Shown: one piece after another, positions 29,192 through 36,970 of the stretch
How positions within the stretch are numbered: the stretch's first letter is position 1
How the letters are laid out: each line of letters opens with the position of its first letter
Assembly: GCA_027023265.1 (NCBI GenBank)
Contig: JALVVV010000025.1
Coordinates: 53,244-117,243 of the forward strand
Direction of reading: 5' to 3'
Length of the DNA: 64,000 nt
From: DHVE2 group archaeon
GTDB taxonomy: Archaea > Thermoplasmatota > Thermoplasmata > Thermoplasmatales > Aciduliprofundaceae
Position numbers and translations under genes: made by a program
Notes under the pieces: generated by a model
Seen by the model: the letters and a program-made list of their open reading frames with translations, nothing else
Database searches by the model: none
What the model was told of the DNA's origin: nothing

Positions 29192-30325
29192 ATGAAAATA
29201 GGCATAATTGCACTGGGTAAATTTAAAAAAAGTGAGGGTGGAACAACTGTTCTTAGGGGATTAATAAAGCATCTCCCATTACTAGATAAAGATAAAGAGT
29301 ATTTCATTATTACATGCAAAGATAGTCAGATACCTAACTGGTTAGATAAGAAATATGATAATTTAAAAATTATATATCTTAAATGCTTTGATTTTAATAT
29401 TGTTCAAAGATTTTTAGAAATGTTTTTAATACCAATGTTTGTTAGTTCATATAAGATAGATACATTCATTTGTCCAAATAATTACTCAGTGATGTTAACT
29501 AAAAAGCAAGTGTATTTAATTTTTCAAAGAAGATTATTCTACTTTAAAAATTTAGATTCTTTCACTAGATTATTTAAAAATCTCTTATTACAACTCTCAC
29601 TTAAAAAAGCATCAAAAATATTTGTAGCTTCTGAATTTCATAGAGACACTCTATTGAAAAATACAAGTTTGTCTCCTCAAAAAATTAAAGTGTCCTATCT
29701 TGGGGTAGATATACCTACTCCGCAAAAATCCAAAAGGTTTGATTCACTAGTTGATTGGAAAAATAATAAAATCGGGTTGTTTGTCTCCGTTTTGAGGCCA
29801 TATAAAAATGTTGAATTACTAATTAAAACAATGTCAATTCTCAAAAACAAATATCATCTAAATGACTTTAAGATTGCAGTAATAGGAAATTTCCCTATTG
29901 GCAAATATAAAAATATAAATGGATATAAAAGAAAAATAGAAGATTTAATACACAGATTTCATTTAGAGGAAGATGTTATATTTGTAGGCTATCTTCCATA
30001 CGAAGAGGTGATATATTCATATACTAAAAGCGATATATTTTTATTTCCTACAAAATTTGAGGGTTTTGGGTTACCTCTAATTGAAAGTATGAAAATTGGC
30101 ATTCCTGTTGTTGCTTCCAATATACCCGTGATGAGAGAAATTGCAGACAATGCCGCTTTATTAATAGATCCGGATGATCCCGAAGCATGGGCATACTGGA
30201 TCAATGAGCTGTTAAATAAAGATGATTTAAGAGATGATTTAATTATAAAAGGAAAGAAAAGAGCAGAGCAGTTTACGTGGTATAATTTTGTTAAAGTTAT
30301 CTTTGAAGAAATAAAAGAGCAATAA
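29192..30325 (+). CDS. Glycosyltransferase family 4
   Basis: The 377-residue protein has the GT4 donor domain: GLFVSVLRPYKNVELLIKTM, IFLFPTKFEGFGLPLIESM and GIPVVASNIPVMREI. The preceding segment KKASKIFVASEFHRDTLLK and VSYLGVDIP are typical of this family. GGGGTG lies 5 nt before the ATG. It is last in the rightward glycan operon, ending 4 nt from the stop of the convergent GT-C gene. Base composition is among the most AT-rich in the window, suggesting horizontal origin. Donor and acceptor sugars are unknown. Confidence 0.9.
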   Translation: MKIGIIALGKFKKSEGGTTVLRGLIKHLPLLDKDKEYFIITCKDSQIPNWLDKKYDNLKIIYLKCFDFNIVQRFLEMFLIPMFVSSYKIDTFICPNNYSVMLTKKQVYLIFQRRLFYFKNLDSFTRLFKNLLLQLSLKKASKIFVASEFHRDTLLKNTSLSPQKIKVSYLGVDIPTPQKSKRFDSLVDWKNNKIGLFVSVLRPYKNVELLIKTMSILKNKYHLNDFKIAVIGNFPIGKYKNINGYKRKIEDLIHRFHLEEDVIFVGYLPYEEVIYSYTKSDIFLFPTKFEGFGLPLIESMKIGIPVVASNIPVMREIADNAALLIDPDDPEAWAYWINELLNKDDLRDDLIIKGKKRAEQFTWYNFVKVIFEEIKEQ

Positions 30326-30328
30326 AGG

Positions 30329-32053
30329 CTAATTAGAAAAATATACTTCATATTTATTATTCTCATATACTTTGTATAATATTGTGTTTATATTTGACAA
30401 AAAGGTGCTTTTTCTCACTCCTTGTGAATGCCACAACGTAATATTATTTCCATCTAAATAAACAACCATATAACAAATATTATATCTCTTTATTATCTGT
30501 TTGGCATTTGAACTATCTGGGTAAGAGGAAAATAGAGACATGTAATCATTATATTGTTTAATGTAGTAACTTGAATAATAAAGGTAACCAAAATATTTAG
30601 TATTATCAGAAACTCTTTTAATTCCTAATACTGAAGTATTAGAGACCAAGTGAAAATAAACGGGATTATAAAGTAGTGGACTCCCCAGCGTACCGGGTTG
30701 CTCGGGTACCTCCGAATATGCTTGTATTCTTTGGCCAGTAAGCCAGTCATTGGTAACCCAAATCTTTTTTAAGTTTTGTCTTTGATATATTCCTATTTCA
30801 TAGGTTGGTTCTGAGGCATAAAAAGTATAATTTACCGCTGAGGATTCTACTGATTTTTCATAAAATTGATAATCTACATACCAAATGGTAAACATCGTGG
30901 AAGAAATGAGAAGTAACAAAATAATGGATACTTTAAGTAACTGGTTGAATGCTACGCTTGGTATTTTGATTTTTTTCAAAATCCACCAAATTCCAAATCC
31001 TACAAATATGGAACATAAAAATACCATAATTGGTCTTGAATATAGCCTATTTATAATAATCGGCAATGAAAAAATAAAAACCCAAAATAAGAATTTTTCT
31101 GCTTTGTTAAATCGCTTTTTGAAAATCACATATAGTAATCCAATCGGTAAAAATATTGGTAATAATAACCCTACGCCACCGCTGAGAGAAACCCCAATAT
31201 TGATTAAAATAATTAAGGGACTAGTACCTTTTAGTAGTGCGGAGTAGGTGTATGCATCTATAGAAAATGCAAATGGCAACTCAACGAAAGTATTAATTAT
31301 AAAAAGGGAATATAACGCCAAAAGAATGATGCTTATTGATACAATTGCACTAAGAAATATGTTTTTATTTAAGAAATACTTTATGCTTCTTAGAAAAGAT
31401 ATACGATTGGAAAGCAGGATGTATATTAACGCGAAAAATAGGCCATACAAAAATATTGACATGAGGTGCACAGTGGTAATTACAAAAAAATATAATGTCA
31501 ATAGAGCAAATATACGCCCTATAGATTTTCTATTTAAAATATATAACATAAGCAAAACAATAGTGGGTATGGAGTACACCAGAAATCCCCGCTCCCCTAT
31601 TGACCAAATGGTGCCCAAAACAATGATTGGTGCAAGTGCAAAAGTCAAGGTTGAGAAGGTAGTGAACATAAAATTATCTTTTATCCTGAGCGCTAAAATA
31701 TACATTGATAGTACTCCAAAAAATACAATGGCATAGTCAAACAATAATACCACTTGCTCAATATTTAATCCAGATAGCATAGACATCTGGGCTACAAATG
31801 TTGGGGCGGCTGGTGAATCAGAATAGGGGTAAAGTCCCCAAAATGAAAGTGGATGGATCCACCATGTGAAGGTGTGATATGACATCAAAACATTTGCTTC
31901 AGAATGGTAGAAAAAACTGTCAACGCCGATTTCATGTGAAACTCCGTTACTAATAATAATATAGTATCGTAGGGTTATCGCAAATAAAGCTATAAATGTA
32001 ATTGACAAGATATGTGTTTTTGATTTGTGCATATAGGTGTGGAATGAACGCAT
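30329..32053 (-). CDS. GT-C type integral membrane glycosyltransferase, distant AglB/PMT-like
   Basis: The 574-residue protein has about 11-12 membrane spans and a C-terminal external domain of about 180 residues. The first loop contains GVDSFFYHSEANVL, at the place where GT-C enzymes hold acidic catalytic residues, and a later loop has SIGERGFLVYS. In the external domain VTNDWLTGQRIQAYSE lies where oligosaccharyltransferases (AglB/STT3) have WWDYGYWI, but the WWDYG motif itself is absent. It could transfer a lipid-linked sugar on the outer face; assignment to protein glycosylation is uncertain. The gene is AT-rich and is read in the same direction as the flippase gene upstream. Confidence 0.75.
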   Translation of the reverse strand: MRSFHTYMHKSKTHILSITFIALFAITLRYYIIISNGVSHEIGVDSFFYHSEANVLMSYHTFTWWIHPLSFWGLYPYSDSPAAPTFVAQMSMLSGLNIEQVVLLFDYAIVFFGVLSMYILALRIKDNFMFTTFSTLTFALAPIIVLGTIWSIGERGFLVYSIPTIVLLMLYILNRKSIGRIFALLTLYFFVITTVHLMSIFLYGLFFALIYILLSNRISFLRSIKYFLNKNIFLSAIVSISIILLALYSLFIINTFVELPFAFSIDAYTYSALLKGTSPLIILINIGVSLSGGVGLLLPIFLPIGLLYVIFKKRFNKAEKFLFWVFIFSLPIIINRLYSRPIMVFLCSIFVGFGIWWILKKIKIPSVAFNQLLKVSIILLLLISSTMFTIWYVDYQFYEKSVESSAVNYTFYASEPTYEIGIYQRQNLKKIWVTNDWLTGQRIQAYSEVPEQPGTLGSPLLYNPVYFHLVSNTSVLGIKRVSDNTKYFGYLYYSSYYIKQYNDYMSLFSSYPDSSNAKQIIKRYNICYMVVYLDGNNITLWHSQGVRKSTFLSNINTILYKVYENNKYEVYFSN

Positions 32054-32068
32054 TATTAATAATAATTT

Positions 32069-33514
32069 TCATTTTTTGTTTGAAGCAAACCTTTTTTTAA
32101 AGATTAAGTTTGATTTAATTAGCAAATTAGAAATGTATTTTCTTTTTAAAAACAGATATGTTCCAAAAACACCAAGTGACAGAAGCAAGACCAATAGAAG
32201 GTCATGGTTAATTAAAAAGGGTACAAAAATCAATGAAATCCAAAGGTATCCCTTAACCAGACCGCTTAAATTTAAAGAGTAATACTTTTTAGAAAAAATC
32301 AAAATGATCATCATGTTGCACAATACACCTATATAATATCCAACGGCAGTTCCTATAACGCCGAATACGGGTATGAAAAAGATCCATATTCCTATGGTTA
32401 TTATAAGGGCTAGCAAACCTCCAATATTGGGAATATGTATATACTTCGTTCCTGAGAGCACGGAAACCGCCGGGCGCCCCACCATGGTGAACCAGTATGC
32501 CATAAGCAAAATTTGTAATAGGAGGACAGAATTCATGTATTTATCGCCGTAGAAGATCCATACAATTAACCTTGCAAAAATTATGCCTAAGGAGTTGATT
32601 ATCGTGACGAACACTGCAAGATATTCAGTGGATTTGTTCAGAAGACTAACTAATTGCTCTTTGTTCCCTTTACCGAAATTATATGAGAACTCTGGCATTA
32701 GCACGCGACCAAGAGCGTTTGGAAACAGAAAAAAAATCGCACTGATAGAGAAAGCAGCAGAGAGAAATCCAACATCACTTGCAGGAATGTATATACTACT
32801 GATCATTATAGAGAGGCTGCGCATCGCCATGGATGAAAAGGTTCCAATAAAAGAAATACCAGCGAAAGCAAAAAAGCTTTTTTTGATTTCTTTTTTTCTC
32901 TCACCTGTGCTTTTTAGTTTCATATTAAAAAATCTCATTGCCGAAAATATGAACACCGAGTACAATACGAGATACGGTAAAAAAATGTATGTGTCCCATT
33001 TAAAAATGATTATTGCGCCCAAAGCAATGAAAAACAAAGAGTCAGCCACGAGCTCATTTTTAAAATATTTCTGTACGTTTCTGTATCCATAGTAGGCCAT
33101 CTTTAGGATCATATAGATTCCATAGAGTGATATAATTGGAACCGAGAGCAAAAAAATAGTTTTTGACATATTAAATAAATCACAGAGATAATCGGCAAAA
33201 ACAACAGCAAAGATTGTCATTGCGATTGCGATTATTGTCCCGTAGTAAAGAGCCAATTTTAGAACGTAGTTTGCATCGTTTTCTCTTTTTCTTCCCAAAT
33301 ATTCGCTAACATATTTTGCCACAGCGCCCGGGAAGCTTGTGGAAATTGCATAAGATAGGAGAAGAGATGTGGATAATGCAGTCCAAACCATCCCCAAGTA
33401 CGCACTTCCATATACGCGGCCCACAACCACGTTAAATATGAAATTTGTGGAGCCAAATACCACAAGGGTGATGAGAGTTAGAAGAGTGTCTTTAAACAGC
33501 CTCTGGTGTGCCAT
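32069..33514 (-). CDS. Polysaccharide flippase (Wzx/MATE-like, oligosaccharide export)
   Basis: The 481-residue protein has about 12-14 hydrophobic spans in the arrangement of the polysaccharide-synthesis flippases (MOP superfamily). Motifs are the N-terminal LFKDTLLTLITLVVFGSTNFIFNVVVGR split over the first span, VYGSAYLGMVW and FPGAVAKYVSEYLGR. Such proteins move lipid-linked oligosaccharides across the membrane. It overlaps the archaeosortase gene by 23 nt and precedes the GT-C gene, so export and transfer steps are adjacent. Its cargo is presumably the glycan made by this locus. Confidence 0.88.
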   Translation of the reverse strand: MAHQRLFKDTLLTLITLVVFGSTNFIFNVVVGRVYGSAYLGMVWTALSTSLLLSYAISTSFPGAVAKYVSEYLGRKRENDANYVLKLALYYGTIIAIAMTIFAVVFADYLCDLFNMSKTIFLLSVPIISLYGIYMILKMAYYGYRNVQKYFKNELVADSLFFIALGAIIIFKWDTYIFLPYLVLYSVFIFSAMRFFNMKLKSTGERKKEIKKSFFAFAGISFIGTFSSMAMRSLSIMISSIYIPASDVGFLSAAFSISAIFFLFPNALGRVLMPEFSYNFGKGNKEQLVSLLNKSTEYLAVFVTIINSLGIIFARLIVWIFYGDKYMNSVLLLQILLMAYWFTMVGRPAVSVLSGTKYIHIPNIGGLLALIITIGIWIFFIPVFGVIGTAVGYYIGVLCNMMIILIFSKKYYSLNLSGLVKGYLWISLIFVPFLINHDLLLVLLLSLGVFGTYLFLKRKYISNLLIKSNLIFKKRFASNKK

Positions 33515-34439
33515 TTCCCTCGTCTCCTTTTCTCAGAAAAAGCCGATCCAATGCGTACCAGTATCCCAATATGAACAGAAGAAACATTATATTTCCAAGC
33601 CATTGATGAGATAGATCAAGTCCCTCGTGACCCCAGTAATACGCCGCTACGAAGATAAGTATTAATCTAAGCACGTTTATGAAGAACATAATAATAGCCG
33701 CGATTGTTATTACCATTGTTCTCCAGAGGTATTTCATTTTTGATCCCATGAGCAACCCGATGAGCATCACTGCGGAGAGGGTCATACCTTCGATGCCGGA
33801 GCACGCGCCGGCCACGGTCGCGGAAACTGGAGTGCCATCTTGGCTTATTATGGTTATCGTAGTGCCGGATATGCTTACAGGATAGCCAAGCCAATCGAGG
33901 AAAGAATATGCAAGATGCGAAGCTATAGGGGCTATGTATTCCTTCGCAAAGTCATTGACTACGAATCCCCACGTGCCGTTGAGGGTCACGATTGCACCAT
34001 AGAATATCAAGAATGGAAGAACAATGCGATATTTGCGAATACCGTAGAAAAGAAGAAAATAGCCGATTATGAAAATTCCGCCGTTGAACACGCCGAACCA
34101 TCTCGTTCCGGGGACAAAATGCCATTTAATAGGAGTAACGATGGTAAAAGATGCAATTATCGCAATTACCCCAAGCAGAAATTCCCACACACAAACCTCT
34201 TTTATCTCGTAGAATTTCTTGTCGTTGAGCATAAGGGAAATTCCAAATATGAGGGTGTAGGAGAAAAACACCAGATTTTCTTCCATCACATAGAAATCCA
34301 GTATAAATGCAATTAAGATGAGTGAATAGAAGAAAATATCAAATTTCATCTTCTCGGAGAGCTTATACCTCTCAAGTATAAATCCCCAGATGTTGTAATT
34401 CAGTGCGGTGGATATTTTACTCTCGTGTTCAGATTCCAC
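33492..34439 (-). CDS. Archaeosortase/exosortase family transpeptidase
   Basis: Archaeosortases are membrane cysteine enzymes that cleave C-terminal sorting tails and anchor the proteins to lipid. The 315-residue protein has at least eight membrane spans and the family triad: Cys213 in GACSGIEGM, Arg258 in INVLRLILI and His278 in LSHQWLGNIMF. GTG 34439 is the likely start, with AT-rich TTAATTAA about 25 nt upstream. The gene is first in an operon with the flippase and the GT-C enzyme, a common association of exosortases with glycan genes. A candidate substrate with an IPELSS-span-RRH tail is encoded at 7.7-9.7 kb. The promoter lies beside the TTTCTTAAAA array. Confidence 0.9.
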   Translation of the reverse strand: MESEHESKISTALNYNIWGFILERYKLSEKMKFDIFFYSLILIAFILDFYVMEENLVFFSYTLIFGISLMLNDKKFYEIKEVCVWEFLLGVIAIIASFTIVTPIKWHFVPGTRWFGVFNGGIFIIGYFLLFYGIRKYRIVLPFLIFYGAIVTLNGTWGFVVNDFAKEYIAPIASHLAYSFLDWLGYPVSISGTTITIISQDGTPVSATVAGACSGIEGMTLSAVMLIGLLMGSKMKYLWRTMVITIAAIIMFFINVLRLILIFVAAYYWGHEGLDLSHQWLGNIMFLLFILGYWYALDRLFLRKGDEGNGTPEAV

Positions 34440-34531
34440 GCTATGTGTAAAGAGCAGAAATTAATTAACTTTTGCCCGCAATTTTTCCAAAAACAGCCAT
34501 CCCATGTGGCACTGCAGGTGGTACCGAGGGC

Positions 34532-34934
34532 TTTCTTAAAATGCGTGACGATTTTTCTTAAAATTTTAAGAAAAGTTTCTTAAAAAATGGCATTTTTTTC
34601 TTAAAATTGTGATGCACTTTTTAAGAAAGAAAATTTATCTGCTAAAACAAATTTTTTAACGGAATGTGTAAAATAGGGAATTCCCATTGTTCTTAAAATC
34701 TTTTTAAGAACGCTCGGCAAGGTAAAATGTTGAAAGAAATGCCGAATTATACAGCATCTCAAATGCATTCTCCATTCCAAATTTCTTCTTAAAAAGAAAA
34801 CATTTTTCTTAAAAAATACGCCTGTATATGAGGATATACAATACATCAGATACCCCTATTCCTTCGAAAAAATTACACTCTTTGATATCTCCTTGTGCAT
34901 TCTGGTCGGTGCTTGCCTGGAGGGTTTCTTAAAA
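34532..34934. repeat. Dense array of TTTCTTAAAA motifs and their inverse in a 600-bp gene-free region
   Basis: The stretch 34440-35042 between the archaeosortase and epimerase genes holds no credible gene. It contains about ten copies of (T/G)TTCTTAAAA or its complement: 34532-34541, 34554-34563, 34564-34573 (inverse), 34576-34585, 34597-34606, 34619-34628 (inverse), 34689-34698, 34702-34711 (inverse), 34785-34794, 34805-34814 and 34925-34934. Two pairs form inverted repeats: 34553-34574 is a perfect palindrome with 11-bp arms, and 34689-34711 has 10-bp arms with a 3-nt gap. Spacing is irregular, unlike CRISPR. Multiple binding sites for a regulator are the simplest reading. Confidence 0.75.
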
Positions 34935-35042
34935 AAAGATGTTGCTGCTGAGTTTTTGATTCCAAATTTCCCCCAAAATTTGTACATTTCTTTTCCTAAC
35001 AACATGGTTAAGGTAATAACCATGATTCACCTTACCTACCTT

Positions 35043-35903
35043 ATGATTCTGATCACCGGCACATCGGGGCAGTTAGGCTCGTATCTTGTGGAGAATGTGA
35101 AAGAAGCAGTTGGAATCGACATTATACCCAGCAGGTATACCCAGATTGTGGGCGATATTCGCGGAGATATAGAAGCGATGTTAAAAGATTACGAGATAGA
35201 CGCAATAATCCATGCGGCGGCGCAGGTGAGCGTGGTGAAAAGCGTCGAAAACCCAAAATTCGACGCGGATAACAACGTCATGGGCACAATCAATCTTTTA
35301 GAATACGCGAGAAAGCACGACGTGGAGCAATTCATATACGTGTCTTCCGCAGCCATATTCGGAGAGCCGCAGTATTTACCCATTGATGAGAAGCACCCAA
35401 AAGCTCCAAAAAGCCCGTATGGGTTGAGCAAGTTGACAGGCGAGAGGTACTCTTTGCTCTACGGAGAACTGTACGGGATAAAAGTTGCATCTGTGCGGCC
35501 TTTCAACATATTCTCCCCTCGGCAGGACCCTAACAATTCGTACTCCGGTGTGATTTCAATATTCGTGGACCGTGCAAAAAAAGGAGAAGAGCTGATAATT
35601 TACGGGGATGGAACGCAGACCAGAGATTTTGTGAACGTGCACGACGTGGTTCAATTGATAAAATTGGCACTGGAGAAAAAAGCAGAGGGGGAGTACAACT
35701 GCGGAACGGGGAGGGAGACGAGCATAAACGAGCTTGCGAAAATAATCATATCTCTCAGCGGGAAGGATGTGGGAATAAAATACGCTCATCCCCGTGCAGG
35801 GGATATCAAGAGATCGTATGCAAACATAAACAGGGCTAAAGAGATAGGTTTCAACCCAGAGACTGATCTGATGTCTGACCTAAGGCGATTTTTCTTCCAG
35901 TGA
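35043..35903 (+). CDS. NAD-dependent sugar epimerase/dehydratase (GalE-like, extended SDR)
   Basis: The 286-residue extended SDR has the NAD motif LITGTSGQLGSYL (3-15), IIHAAAQVSVVKS, YVSSAAIFGEPQYLP and the catalytic pair YGLSK, then RPFNIFSPRQDP and YGDGTQTRDFVNVHD. It likely epimerises or dehydrates an NDP-sugar. The open frame extends 50 codons upstream, but conserved sequence starts at MILITG (35043). ATG 35022 is an alternative; it follows a short hairpin (GGTTA/TAACC) and AAGGTAA. The gene closes the glycan region and reads away from the archaeosortase. Confidence 0.88.
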   Translation: MILITGTSGQLGSYLVENVKEAVGIDIIPSRYTQIVGDIRGDIEAMLKDYEIDAIIHAAAQVSVVKSVENPKFDADNNVMGTINLLEYARKHDVEQFIYVSSAAIFGEPQYLPIDEKHPKAPKSPYGLSKLTGERYSLLYGELYGIKVASVRPFNIFSPRQDPNNSYSGVISIFVDRAKKGEELIIYGDGTQTRDFVNVHDVVQLIKLALEKKAEGEYNCGTGRETSINELAKIIISLSGKDVGIKYAHPRAGDIKRSYANINRAKEIGFNPETDLMSDLRRFFFQ

Positions 35904-35976
35904 ATTCCTCCAAATCAAATTTTAATGCACAAAAACATTTAAGTAATCTGTATCCTTGCTAATCCCGGTGATAGTG

Positions 35977-36258
35977 ATGTACGCGGTATTCAAGTTTCCA
36001 AAAGGTGCGAAGGAAATTGAGGAGATGTACAGAGATGACACCATTTCCCGGCAGACAATAATAAAAAGAGACGGTGCGTCTCTCGGTTTGGATGAATCCC
36101 TGTACGTGGTTGTGGAGGGTAGTGAAGATGCTTTGAAGAGAGCGAGGGAACTGGCAGGAAAATTCGAGTTGCAGGGCAGTGATGCGGAAAATATATACAC
36201 GAAGATAAAGGATGCCGAAGACGCGGCATCTTTCGGAATGGGGGCAATATTCGGATGA
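35977..36258 (+). CDS. Small acidic protein, function unknown, upstream of nep1
   Basis: The 93-residue protein (MYAVFKFPKGAKEIEEMYRDD...) looks like a compact alpha/beta domain, with two strands (ASLGLDESLYVVVEG) and a helix (SEDALKRARELAGKF). ATG 35977 has GGTGAT 4 nt upstream; the longer frame lacks support. Its stop overlaps the start of nep1 (ATGA), so it is likely co-translated with an rRNA-modification gene. I do not recognise the family. Confidence 0.7.
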   Translation: MYAVFKFPKGAKEIEEMYRDDTISRQTIIKRDGASLGLDESLYVVVEGSEDALKRARELAGKFELQGSDAENIYTKIKDAEDAASFGMGAIFG

Positions 36259-36914
36259 TGCACTTAATACTGGGAGATGCGGAACTGGAGCTGGTGCCTC
36301 AGGAGATACAGGGGCATCCTGCGGTGGTTAAACACGCGCGTTTGCGGAAAAAAAGGCCCTCTAATCTGCTTTTAGACTCAACCTATCATCATCAGGCAAT
36401 TCGCAGCAAGTATGGAGTGGAGGCAGAAAGAAGGGGGCGCCCGGACATCGTGCATTTTTTCCTGATGAACGCACAGGAATCAATACTGAACAGGAGTGGC
36501 AGGTTGAGAGTGTACGTGCACACCCGGAACAATGATGTGATATACATCTCCCCGGAAACCCGGCTTCCAAAATCATATCCCCGATTTGTTGGGTTAATGG
36601 AAAACCTCCTTCACAACGGATGCGTGCCAAACTGCGATTCGCCTCTCATGCGAGTTGAAAAGATGTCTCTATCATCTCTGGTGAGCAGCATTGGCAACAA
36701 CGCGGTTCTTCTATCAGAAAAGGGAAGGAAAGTAAAATTATCGGAATATTCTTTTACTGAGGATATGATTTTTGTTATAGGGGGTTTTCCGAAGGGCGAT
36801 TTTCTGAGTAACACGGGTTTCGCTCAGGATGTTGTTTCCATATATCCAGATACCATAATGGCATGGGTAGCAGCTTACGAAGTAATATCAAATTACGAAG
36901 CCAGAATTTTGTGA
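36255..36914 (+). CDS. nep1: 16S rRNA pseudouridine N1-methyltransferase Nep1 (Emg1)
   Basis: Nep1 is a SPOUT-class dimeric methyltransferase that N1-methylates a pseudouridine in helix 35 of small-subunit rRNA during ribosome assembly, using SAM. The 219-residue protein matches: LLLDSTYHHQAI, RRGRPDIVHFFLMNAQES, GRLRVYVHTRNNDVIYISP, ETRLPKSYPRFVGLMENLL and the C-terminal SAM-knot region FVIGGFPKGDFL. It is archaeal/eukaryotic in distribution. The start overlaps the upstream small gene. All hallmark basic residues for RNA binding are present. Confidence 0.95.
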   Translation: MMHLILGDAELELVPQEIQGHPAVVKHARLRKKRPSNLLLDSTYHHQAIRSKYGVEAERRGRPDIVHFFLMNAQESILNRSGRLRVYVHTRNNDVIYISPETRLPKSYPRFVGLMENLLHNGCVPNCDSPLMRVEKMSLSSLVSSIGNNAVLLSEKGRKVKLSEYSFTEDMIFVIGGFPKGDFLSNTGFAQDVVSIYPDTIMAWVAAYEVISNYEARIL

Positions 36915-36970
36915 GGTGAGCCTTTCAATTTCAATGCATACCTTTTTATCTTCTTTATTAATGTGCTGTT

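Noticed and set aside
30885..31736. Two long plus-strand frames opposite the GT-C gene
   Set aside because: Rich in Ile/Asn/Lys from AT-rich antisense of a membrane protein, no ribosome binding site, no motif.
34601..34846. 81-codon open frame on the minus strand
   Set aside because: It lies inside the repeat-rich gene-free region, is driven by AT-rich repeats and has no motif or ribosome binding site.
34532..34934. CRISPR array or replication origin for the TTTCTTAAAA cluster
   Set aside because: Repeats are only 10 bp with irregular spacing and both orientations, there are no cas genes, and no Orc1/Cdc6 gene or long origin boxes are nearby.
34893..35042. 50-codon extension of the sugar epimerase
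   Set aside because: It overlaps a TTTCTTAAAA site and lacks similarity; the Rossmann motif begins right after ATG 35043.
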